From positions 62,001-126,000 of the forward strand of contig NOWV01000190.1 of assembly GCA_003344405.1 (NCBI GenBank): a stretch of 64,000 bases of DNA. Direction: 5' to 3'. Positions 49,901 to 59,890 of the stretch are shown one piece after another (the first letter of the stretch is position 1; every line of letters starts with the position of its first letter). Position numbers and translations under genes: made by a program. The DNA comes from Trichoplax sp. H2. Its lineage: Eukaryota; Placozoa; Uniplacotomia; Trichoplacea. The notes under the pieces are model-generated. The model saw nothing but the letters and a program-made list of their open reading frames with translations, was not told the DNA's origin and made no database searches.

Positions 49901-52152
49901 GAATCTTGATTAAGAAATATCCCATACTGTTGTAATAGCTGATAGAACTGATTTAATTTATCCTGAGACTCCTGTATGATAAAATTAGTTGTACACTTTA
50001 ATAGCCACAAATTCATTAATTTTCACTTATATCCCTATCTTGATTAGATGCATAAGGTATTCTTACAATGCAAAAAAAACTTTTAAAACGTAAACAAAAT
50101 AACTATTCAAGTATTTCCGAGACTACATCGCATCTAACATTTAAAGTATAAGTAATTGTTAATCTAGGATATTTCAAGGTAAAATGTTTGAATATAATTG
50201 GAATTTCTATTTAATTGGATAAAGAATTTAAATAAAGATTTATGCAATATAATAGCCCAATTTTATATGACATCTAGCTCAAAATTAGTAATCCTTCTTT
50301 AATTGGTTTAATTTTTTACTGGATTAGTTATGTAATTTTTTATGATCTATTGCTGGTCTTACCAACTAAGAATCATATTTAACAATGATCATTTTACCTT
50401 AACTGATACATGTTGATAAATAACTCGTAGATTGAATAGTAAGCCCCAAACAGTTTTGCAAATTTTAACAGTTGCATTAATCCATTTTATATCTGTCAAT
50501 AGTATTTCTACTATTTTATATGCTGATGCTTGCAGAGCATGGTCGATAATATATCGGTAGAAATAACCGTCATCCTCATGACGATACCATTCATAACCAT
50601 ATTTCAATTCTGTATTGGTGATTAAAACCGTATTCAATGCTTTAACCATAGAATTTGAAGAAGAGGTATGCAAACTTTCTTCATCTATAGATTTTTGGAG
50701 ATAATCCATGACAATATTATGTAGTAAGCAATAGCCCCTATTAAGAAATATATTAATACTTTATTAATTTCAAATTAGTATGGATTTTATAATGTCAGCT
50801 CTGATATCATGAAGCGATTATAAACTCGGTAAGTAGCTAATTCTTAAGAAATTTTGATGCACATACCTTAATATATTTCGATGGTCTAATTGTTGATAAT
50901 ATGTCAGCAACGATCTCTCTTGTAGCTGTTGAAGAAGTTTTATAGTTTCATGTTCAGAATAATTCCACAAAATGGTAATCATACTGATGGGAATCCTTAT
51001 ACTACGAAAAACGCCCAGCAGCCTAAACAATTCCCTTCTCTCTTCTGATAAATTATTTAAAGCACATGATATTAAGACATCTAATTTATCATTTAATGAT
51101 TTGTGACGCCCAATACTGATCTCTTCTTCATCAATTATTGCTTTGATATCATTCCATTTATATCGATCATGAAATTCAATTCGTCTAATAATAGATACAG
51201 CGAGAGGTAACCCTAAATAAATTTGATAAATCTCCATATATTGATCGGCATGATGGGAATTTGCATGATGCTTCTTGCTAATCATAGGTTGCTTGCCCTT
51301 CGAGCTTAAGATTTGTACAGTTTCTGCATAGGTAAAATTCTATTTATGGATTGCATTAAATTCATCATTATTAGTAGTGGTTGCAAAACGATAATGTTAT
51401 TTTAATGATAATAATTAATACCGGAATTTTGACTAGCGTGTAGTTTAATTTTAATTCTGGATCAACGTTACGCGTTATCACAATCGATTTCGAAGCAAAC
51501 TGAAAATATCTAAAGTAGGAAGCATCCCAAACATCATCGAAAATGAAAACTGATTCGGAAGTTTTCCTGTTTCCTAAATAAATTTAAATAATAATGTATA
51601 TGTATATTACCAGATTGGTGAACTTGATTTTGCTCATGATTTAAAAACTTAGATAATGAAATATACTGCCATTAAATAATTTACATCCTTTACATTACTT
51701 TTTAAAAACTGATTAAGGCATTTAACAACTTGATGCAGCTTTTGTGGCAGTTCGTCCGCAGACATTCGTAAACGAAGGCATAAAGATCTTAAAGTCTCAA
51801 ATAATGTTTCTTGGTCAATATTACCTATAATAAACAAATAAATTTAAATTTAATCGTATCTTACAAGATTTAATAAACTGATTTATGACATATCGAAATT
51901 TTAACTCTCTAGTCTAAGCGAACCTACCTATGTGAATCCAATATGCTCCATAAGGCAAATCGTTGATATTGCTTACTAAATGTCGTATAGCTTTGCTAAC
52001 TATCGTCGTTTTTCCACTTCCAGCCATGCCATATACGAAGACATGGCCTGATTTCCGATCTATATTTTTTAGAGCTGATAATAAAAGATCCATGCACTCA
52101 TGACGAGATATATGACAACTGCTAGTCATGATTGGAACATCTCGGAGTAAAT
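46998..52152 (-). CDS. APAF-1/CED-4-like NB-ARC protein with C-terminal propeller-like exons
   Basis: APAF-1 relatives oligomerise on nucleotide exchange to activate caspases. The exon at 52152-51928 reads from DVPIMTSSCHISR, matching where APAF-1 joins its linker to the nucleotide domain, through the P-loop VYGMAGSGKTT to AYWIHIG. It splices in phase to 51824 (NIDQETLFETLRSLCLRL). Next, near 51560, comes Walker B (FIFDDVWDASYF) and the arginine sensor (SIVITRN). The 51285-50818 part has GLPLAVSII, then a winged helix (LFRLLGVFRSIRIPISMITI). 50709-50389 and 50016-49777 match APAF-1's helical domain (DDGYFYRYIIDHALQASAYK, SPVYEQAYQIAKTLQ). Further exons near 49465-49300, 48830-48620, 48350-48220, 48090-47932, 47730-47525, 47406-47355 and 47282-46998 (stop) are beta-rich, as expected of a propeller, though WD motifs are not clear. 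The 5' end is unknown and I find no CARD. The family call is firm; exact exon ends are approximate. Confidence 0.8.
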
Positions 52153-55100
52153 CTATAACGAATTATTAATCAATCAACTATTATTATTACTGACTAATTC
52201 AAGGCAACATTATATGGATTATTTAAACCGGAGAGATTTTCAATAACATTATCTTATAAATAAAAATTTTGTGAAGGTACATTGATGAATAAATGTACCA
52301 TTATACTCTTCATTTAAATAAATTAAATTCGTCAATCTGCTTAAGTTTCAATTAAGGATTAAGCTGTGATCATCACAATATAGAAAGGAGCGTAAAATTT
52401 GATTTACTGTCGATATGACATAAATAAGATGACCAGTGATCGTAGAGAACTGTTAACTGACGCTGTTTTTGACACAATTATCCGATTGTATGATTGCTTT
52501 AAGACCACAGACAAAGGAACTATTAAATCACTATCTTTATAAAAATTATCTCAAATATTCATTTTGTTGGAAATAAATGTATTAGTCAAGCACTTAGTTA
52601 AAAGCAAGTTAATATCTATCGTACCGCGAATAGATTTAATTAACATTGTTAAGGTGTAAATCATTCAATTTTAGCTTCATTAAAAAATAAAGAAGTCGTA
52701 GTTTTATATTTCATCTGTTTACGTCGCTTATAATTATATCAAAAGGCTTCAGAGCTGGCAGCATAAATCATTTTAGGATAATAATAAATACTTTATCTCA
52801 ACGATTGCGATAGGGCGTAAAGCTGATTCTTGAAAATCATAAATTCTTGTCGTGGTGATAAGCACGAATTGAATTTTGAGTAATATTTCTACTAAAAATC
52901 CGTATATGATTTGAATGCGAGCCAAGTCTGAAACAGATTCATGATTTAATAAGCCCAAATATAACTCCAACTCCATAAATGGATCAGTGATTACGCTTGA
53001 AATTGCTTACTTCGCAGAAATACCGTTAAGAATAAAAAAGCACTGTATAGTTGTTATAGCATTTCCAGATTTTGTAACTGACGAAGTGGATATATAATCT
53101 ATTGGTTATTTTTGCATTAAAAGCATTAATACCCTGATAACCTTATCAAGTAAAAGTCTATTTGCACTGATGATAGCAGTAATTTTTAAAGAGATATTTT
53201 CGCTGGAAAAGATTTCTTTCTGATGACTGATCCAATACAAAAGTTTACTACACAGTACCATCCTGCTGCTGCGATGATCAAAAATAGTGTAATTAAATTT
53301 TGATTTCGGAAAAATTCTGTTTATCTTATTGTTACGAGTTTGATGTTCTTGGTCATTTTGGATGTAGAAATGATCGATTCTTAGTGTATTTTAACAAGCA
53401 TAAGCTGATTAGCAATTAGCTCTTTTAACAAAATCATCAATTCTATTTATTCATTAATAAGAATAGGAAAACTGCAGCGCGGAAAGCTGCCACTAATGCT
53501 TTAAAGTGGCTGTTCTACGATAGGAATGGAGTAACAAGAAAACAATTTATTTAATCAGAACTTCATTTACTGTTACGAGAGCGCTAAAAACTTTACCTTC
53601 TGTTGAAGATGTGGCACTTGAGAGTGGACAAACCGATGACATCGAACAGGTTTTGTCTGAAAGAAATTAAATAATCTATCCTTTATAAAATGGTTGAGGT
53701 AACATGAAAGTAATAGTCTTAATTCGTCATACTAGTCTAAATTGTAACTTCAATTATTAACTTGAAACTTAATTGTAAAAACTTCTCTAGAAAATTACTT
53801 CTAAACATCAAATTAAAGCCTTCTGGTGGTTATATGTGCTTCAGAAATTGACTTACAATGGGAAGAATTCATTTTATTATTTACAGTGTATGAAGCTCCG
53901 ATCGGATGTTTCTCTGCAGCCAGGACAATTCTAACTTCAGGTTAACTTAAATAGCAATTCTTACTAGCGAGCTCTGCTACCCGTGTACATGATTGAATTT
54001 AGGACTTGGCTCACGATAATAGCATAAATCAATTTGTGGGCCCTTCTATATAGTATTCCCACTGTGATATGTCTGGCCTGCTGACTACTTTATTAGTTCA
54101 TAATTACATAATCTGGTATTCCATAATTAGACTAGAGATCACATGTTCTCGATCATTCTCTCTATCTAATGATGTTATTCATTAATGGTTATTATGCTTA
54201 ACGTAACGTTGAAGTAATAGATTGTTTTCATGATCTTGTTAGGCTTAAAGTCCAACAGCGCTCTAAGAATGAGAAGAATGCTCTTTAGAGACAATGTTTC
54301 ATGGATTTAAGCCTGGCACTGTAGCCATAATGCTTTTAATGATAGCATGAAATAGTACGGCAGATACCAATGCTAACCTTACTTCAAATTCGTCAACAGT
54401 TATCGTAGGTATTCATCCATGAAGAGGACAAATGAATGAAGTTGGAAGTAGTAGTCTCTATAACAGCACTGTTGTTTTTGTTGCACCTTAGATATTTCAG
54501 AAAGACTAATGTTATTATTGCAACGACTATCGATGTCGTATGCCACCGTTAAATTTTTGAACCAGTCGCGAATATAGCAATGAAATGTACTGTATCTAGC
54601 TATTGCACATTCCTTAGAGCTACAATAATGTATTATTAAATTTATTATTTCCACAGTGTAATGAACAGTTATAAGTTGATACCTTAACAATAATTTCGCA
54701 TTGCTATGCTTGAAGATTTGCTATAAAATGAGGTTATTCAATAGCCTACAGGTATGCTGCTTGCTAAAAATATTGGGACTCCATATTCTATTTGAAAATT
54801 AATATTTATTACCGTTATTAACTATGATTAAATTGCGTAAGCAGACAGATAGTATTATATAACTTTTCGATATTGAATGTCTGTATCATATATCGATCAT
54901 TAATATCATCATAATTATTATCGATCTTGTCTTCTTACTAACAATATTTACACGATAATGGCAAATATCCACGTTACGAATTTCGCAAAAGTGATCGCAT
55001 TTTTTAACATAGGCTCATTTTCTTATTAAGTTACTTTAAACTACTCCAAAGATCTTTGGATTTGCTCTTCATCGAATATAAACTACTATAACAGTGCCGC

Positions 55101-56498
55101 CCGTGAAATTTCATCATCTTGTTAGCATTATTGTGCTGCGTAAGGAAATAATTTTCACTATCCGTATATCATAGAAATCAACACTAAAAAATAAAACTCG
55201 ATCTGAAAACGATATGGAGATGAATCGATTAATGAGCTTTTATTACAACATCAACTGAAATTACTATTAGGCCTCTGCACGAGAGAAATTTAAACGAGCG
55301 ATTCGTTAGCATTATTGTGCTGCGTAAGGAAATTTTGATGAAATTTTCACTATCCGTATATCATAGAAATCAACACTATAAAATAAAACTCGATCTGAAA
55401 ACGATACGGAGATGAATCGATTAATGAGCTTTTATACAACATCAACTGAAATTACTATTAGGCCTCTGCACGAGAGAAATTTGAGAGAGCGATTCAGCTA
55501 ATAAAGTTACCCTACAACGCGTAAATTGTATTAATGGAGTACTATCGGAACAGAAAGTTAAATATCAAACCCATATTATTCAACAAACAAGCTCTATGCA
55601 CTCTTGTGAAACGGAGATGAATTTATACGACTCTGATTCATTTTAATGTTAAGAAACTAGGCCTTCACTCTATATCATTCATAAAATGTTTTCTAATGCT
55701 GTAGACTACTAGCAGGTTATCCTAAGTAAGTAGTCCATTGCTAGGCTTACGAAATAGCTGGTTGCACACTAATTACCTCTTTTGGGAATGTTTCAGCTAC
55801 AGCTTCAGTAATTATTTGTGTTAGTCAATTACCTACCCCTTGATTCTTCGTTTATAGCGAATTTTACTTAGTACTAGTAATTAATTCAAACACTGCCACT
55901 ACCGCACCTTCGTTTTAGCCGTGATAGTGATATTTACTTGCCGGATGGAATACAAGATGAGTCATAGTGCTAGCATAACTTTGATAATTAGTAAAACTAC
56001 CAACTACGCACTGATTGAAGAATTTTTTTGTTTCAGCTATTTTTTCATAATCCTATCTTCTTGACTACATGTTGATAAGTAAATCTTTCTGATTTCTTTT
56101 AGTTTCTTCAAGCTTTCAAGTCATTTTAGACAATGCTAGAAAGAAGTATATTGTAAGGAGCTATGCGATGTATTGTTGATGAGGCTAAGATCAAATTATC
56201 ATAACAACGGCTATCCAGCCTATTTTTTTATTAGATATTGATCTACGTATATGATTGATCATGACATTGTCATAAAATGAAGAATTAATTGCATCCAACA
56301 ACAATTGCATGCTATAATGGAATTAACGAACCTATTGAGCGTGCATAGTAACAACCAGTATAATGCATTGAGAAATATTAAACTATGACTGCATTGACAT
56401 AGAACTTTTAATATCAAGTCGAATTAGTCACATTCTACGCAGTCAGTAAATGCAATAGCATTATTAGATAGACATCTCTTTAATCACTAATAATTTAT
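52153..56498. other. Gene-poor stretch upstream of the APAF-1-like gene
   Basis: No complete gene. The minus-strand frame 52976-52773 contains VLITTTRIYDFQES, close to VLITNTELKYGYEW in the helical domain of the APAF-1-like gene, so it may be an exon or relic of a second, tandem NB-ARC gene. The minus-strand frame 54690-54400 (96 codons, Cys/Tyr-rich) and the plus-strand frame ending 53670 (EDVALESGQTDDIEQ) could be isolated exons but match nothing I know. A 184-bp tandem duplication lies at 55121-55495. Confidence 0.35.
55121..55495. repeat. Recent tandem duplication, units of 184 and 191 bp
   Basis: GTTAGCATTATTGTGCTGCG at 55121 recurs at 55305, and both units run to GAGCGATTC. They differ by a 7-10 bp insertion (TTTTGATG-type), one lost T and a few substitutions, so the duplication is young. 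There is no coding frame in either unit. Confidence 0.9.
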
Positions 56499-56525
56499 TT
56501 GGAAAACAGTACAGCAAGGATAACG

Positions 56526-58196
56526 ATGGATCTTGTCGATAATCCGGTAGAGTATAAATTAATGACTATGTTAAAAGCGTATCAAGTTAATCGTTTCGAT
56601 AGATTGACCTACAATGAAGGCAAAATTTGGTCATTAAAATGTATTGAACAATTACAACAACAAATCCAAGCCAATGATATAGATAACAAGCACCAAGTAA
56701 ATCATCAAATCTATTATTTATTATCATATCATTACTATAATCTGGGTCGAATATATCAGCTAGGATTAGGTACTACCAACATTGATCAATCACAAGCAAG
56801 TAAGTATTATAAACTAGCTGCAGGGGAAAATCACCCATCGGCAATCTACCAACTAGGAAAATTGTGTGGTTGTACTGGTTGTGACTACGAATATACTAAA
56901 CAACTCAAAAATCAACGTCAAGTCGCTATTTACCGAGTTCGACAATTTGTTGCTAGTGCCGCAATTGATCCTTGGTGTTGCCAAGCAGATGATGAACTTA
57001 CCAAGTGTTGTAAGGCTGATAAAATGTACTACAATGCTTTATATAATCAAAAAATGACTTATAAGCGATTATTGTCTACTTACCAAGATGATGAAGACGA
57101 TAAAAATTTAAGGGATCAGATGGTTCAAATTCCCCGTCATAGTTCTAAACCTCATCAGCATGATAGGGTGCTTGTAAAATTGAGTAGCTTGTATTGCCAA
57201 CTGGGCTATATGATGATTAAATTGAATCAACTACATGGAGAAAATATCGATCTTACTGCCTATCAGTACTTTAGCAAAGCTGCTAAACTCGGAAATGCTT
57301 CCGGTTTCATCAATATTGCTATCTGGAAATATTCACACGGCTACGGCAGTCCAAAAGATTCTGAACACTGTATTCAATTATTCATTAAAGCTAGCCAATA
57401 TAACAGCCCACAAGCTCATTTCTACCTTCTCCAACATTGCTACGAAAAATATATTTCTACTGCGAATATTCGCCAAGCTAATCTCGCTGTAACCCATTCT
57501 AGTTTGGCGCTCGCTTATCCATTTGCTTCTCCTCTCTTCTATATAGCATCATTATTTTGGCTCGGTGGTACTGATAGCATTGATCGCCAACAGTGTCTCT
57601 CTCATCTTAAAATGAGCGTAGCAACCGATGATTATTTTGATCAACGTGGAAGAGGCTTGTCGTATCTGACATTGGGTTGCATTTATAAACGAGGAGAATG
57701 GATTAAAGTCGATTACAGTATTGCAGCTCATTGCTATAGTCGCGCTGCTATCCTTGGCCATCACCAGGGTATTATTGAAGTAGCGAAATTAGTTGAAAAA
57801 GGTAAAATTGCCATAGCAGATGTTCATACCGCCATCCAGTTGTATCGTGCCATTATCGATTCTACCAATATCTCGAACCAAGTTCAAGCATTAGCGATGA
57901 AAAGATTAGGACAACTCTATCTTAAAATGAAGACAACGACGAGTCAATATCGAGGGCGACAATGGATCAATCAAGCATTAAATAAATTTCAACTAGTAAC
58001 TTATGACCCCTTAGCGAAGTGTTGTGCCTACTATCAAATCGCTAGAATTCACCATAAAGGATTAAGTACAGACAAGGAAAATTTAGAGAAAGCCTCCATC
58101 TATTATCGTAAAGTGTTAACATCGAGTAGTCATTGCAGAGATGTAATTTACCCTCGCAAAGCTGAAATTAGATTGAAAGACTTAGATTTGTCATGA
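56526..58196 (+). CDS. Sel1-like repeat (SLR) protein, intronless
   Basis: An open frame of 556 residues from the first ATG. The frame is open a little upstream from 56499, but only a TTG precedes. It consists of Sel1-type helical repeats, a TPR-related fold used for protein-protein contact. Examples are LGRIYQLGLGTTNIDQSQAS then YYKLAA (about residues 78-105), YQYFSKAAKLGNASGF (about 245-260), LGCIYKRGEWIKVDYSIAAH then AAILGHHQG (about 380-415), and ARIHHKGLSTDKENLEKAS near the C-terminus. A Cys-rich patch (about 110-165) lies in an insertion between repeats. No signal peptide or membrane segment is seen, so it is probably cytosolic. Known SLR proteins act in ER degradation (SEL1L) or signalling, but nothing ties this one to either. 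It is a paralogue of the gene at 59891-61540, and the two converge. Lack of introns suggests retrocopy descent or a naturally single-exon family. Confidence 0.88.
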   Translation: MDLVDNPVEYKLMTMLKAYQVNRFDRLTYNEGKIWSLKCIEQLQQQIQANDIDNKHQVNHQIYYLLSYHYYNLGRIYQLGLGTTNIDQSQASKYYKLAAGENHPSAIYQLGKLCGCTGCDYEYTKQLKNQRQVAIYRVRQFVASAAIDPWCCQADDELTKCCKADKMYYNALYNQKMTYKRLLSTYQDDEDDKNLRDQMVQIPRHSSKPHQHDRVLVKLSSLYCQLGYMMIKLNQLHGENIDLTAYQYFSKAAKLGNASGFINIAIWKYSHGYGSPKDSEHCIQLFIKASQYNSPQAHFYLLQHCYEKYISTANIRQANLAVTHSSLALAYPFASPLFYIASLFWLGGTDSIDRQQCLSHLKMSVATDDYFDQRGRGLSYLTLGCIYKRGEWIKVDYSIAAHCYSRAAILGHHQGIIEVAKLVEKGKIAIADVHTAIQLYRAIIDSTNISNQVQALAMKRLGQLYLKMKTTTSQYRGRQWINQALNKFQLVTYDPLAKCCAYYQIARIHHKGLSTDKENLEKASIYYRKVLTSSSHCRDVIYPRKAEIRLKDLDLS

Positions 58197-58338
58197 TACG
58201 ATATGATTGCTGAAATTATTAATGGAATTGTATGTTGGCATACTAGACAGTATTTTACAGGTAGAATTCATCAGAAGCAGCAGTAATAAATCCATGCATC
58301 ATTCGATTCTATAACATTTTAGTAATACGGTAGTGTAA

Positions 58339-58602
58339 TTAAACTGTAACTGCAAGGCCGATGGACACGAAAGTTATAGAGTCAAATTCGATTACGATTG
58401 GGTTATGGCCGTCGATCTTTACTCCATGTAAACAGAGAGAAACCCACTAATAGCAGTAAATGTTACTTTAATGCTAGTCACTAAAGATTCCAAAGAATAC
58501 GATGAAAACGTTGAATTTAGCAATATTTACTGTAAATCAGCCAAATTAGTGAATCCACTGTACGTTGCAACTGCAATGTTGGTCGAAATTACTACAAAAT
58601 GA
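58339..58602 (+). pseudogene. Unidentified protein-like frame broken by one stop
   Basis: A frame of about 86 codons reads through CNCKADGHESYRVKFDYD and WVMAVDLYSM, meets a single TAA at 58429-58431, and continues in the same frame (AVNVTLMLVTKDSKEYDE, then CKSAKLVNPLYVATAM) to TGA at 58600. The composition is protein-like, with cysteines and one NVT sequon that would suit a secreted domain. It could be a dead gene fragment, or an exon in which the TAA is a change specific to this sequence. I do not recognise the family. Confidence 0.33.
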
Positions 58603-59714
58603 TGTAATCACTTGTGTATAATTCTTGTAAGGTCTTACTATACATATTATAGGCTATATTCACGGCATGTCATCGAATGAATTAATTGTAATTAAGCATA
58701 AAATTTTAAATTTTAAAGCCATTGTTTTCCACAGTGTGTTACCTGTGGAACTTTAAAATTAAATTATGATGTTGTGAACAGACCTACATTGTAAATTGTT
58801 GAAAGTTAATTTCAGCCGAATCAAAACAGTCTATGTGTGAGGTAGACGAAAGGCAATATTGCTACGTAATTAAAGTGAAGAATCTTCGTTGATTATCGAA
58901 ATAAATGTTATTTCATGTCAAATCTGTGGCACCACCATAACTTAGGCTAAAGCTCGCTATACTGTACAGTACGTTTACTGAATAGTAAAGAATGCTGTAA
59001 TTTGAAAGCAAAATCATCAAACGGTATTTCTTTATTTATCCATCATTAGAAATAATGTACCAGCGATAATTTTGCTGGATGCTCAAAATCAGCAATTACA
59101 TTTATTGATCAATTACATATCCAAGCTTCACCTTGGATAGCGATCCTAACAAGATCATACAGCCTAGCTGCCGACAGGTTGAACTCAATTTCATTATTAT
59201 TTTCAACCTCAAGGCCCTATACATCCAATATCCTGATATGAAATTTCATTAACTCTTTTATTTCAAGACCAAAATTTAAAATTTTTCCAGGCAAGACTTA
59301 TTTAATAAACGTTAATATATTAAGGAAAATATAAAAGGATGTGATATCATCAAGTCTAAACGTACGAATAAGTCATGGATATGTAGTAAGACAGTAAAGT
59401 ATAAAAAAAGGATAACATATACAATATCAATCTTTATTCAGGACAGAGGTGAAAATTCTACCTGTAATATTTCGATACCATGTTATAATCTCATCATACA
59501 AAGTCATACTAGGTGAATAAGTAAAATTATATGAGTATGAACAGTCAGATCAAAGACATTACATAGCCAAAATAGAAGAAAATAAATTCTATACGCATTT
59601 GTGCCTCAATATAATTTTATAAAAATAACATTCCATTACTGTTACTTGAAAATTTTTATGATTATCATATACTGTACATTCAATATTCTTCAAATAGGCT
59701 ATGCCAAAATAGGC
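58603..59714. other. Spacer between convergent Sel1 genes
   Basis: No gene is supported. Both Sel1 transcripts end in or near this part. A palindrome ACTGTACAGT lies near 58967, of the same type as motifs further right. On the minus strand, downstream of the microprotein ORF, T-rich stretches and AATATA-type signals occur, but I cannot choose a poly(A) site. Confidence 0.4.
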
Positions 59715-59873
59715 CTAGCGGGTAGCATCTTGACCTCCCAACTTTGCACGCCACTGCAATTTTTGTAACCCAAGGTAAACACTTAATACTAAAGCTAGAA
59801 TTGCAAAACCTAGTATTAATGCTTGCATAAAACTATCCATACTGTTTTGTGTTTCACTAATCCTTGACGACAT
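59715..59873 (-). CDS. 52-residue single-pass membrane microprotein ORF
   Basis: ATG at 59873 to TAG at 59715. The product begins MSSRISETQNSMDSF, has one clear membrane segment of about 20 residues (ALILGFAILALVLSVYLGLQ, 18-37), and ends in a short basic tail (KLQWRAKLGGQDATR). The start is only 17 bases after the stop of the Sel1 gene on the same strand, in another frame, so both could share one transcript. The alternative is a separate gene with its own promoter inside the Sel1 frame. Placement resembles small membrane proteins of ER, mitochondria or ion-pump regulators, but I recognise no family. The codon pattern and a single strong hydrophobic helix bounded by polar ends make chance unlikely. 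The frame is too short for most automatic gene calls. Confidence 0.6.
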   Translation of the reverse strand: MSSRISETQNSMDSFMQALILGFAILALVLSVYLGLQKLQWRAKLGGQDATR

Positions 59874-59890
59874 GGCCGATATAGTTACTA

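Noticed and set aside
53465-53530. FINKNRKTAARKAATNALKW, resembling the last helix of a double-stranded-RNA-binding domain
   Set aside because: Only one helix is visible, no preceding strands in frame, and a stop follows soon; too little for a call.
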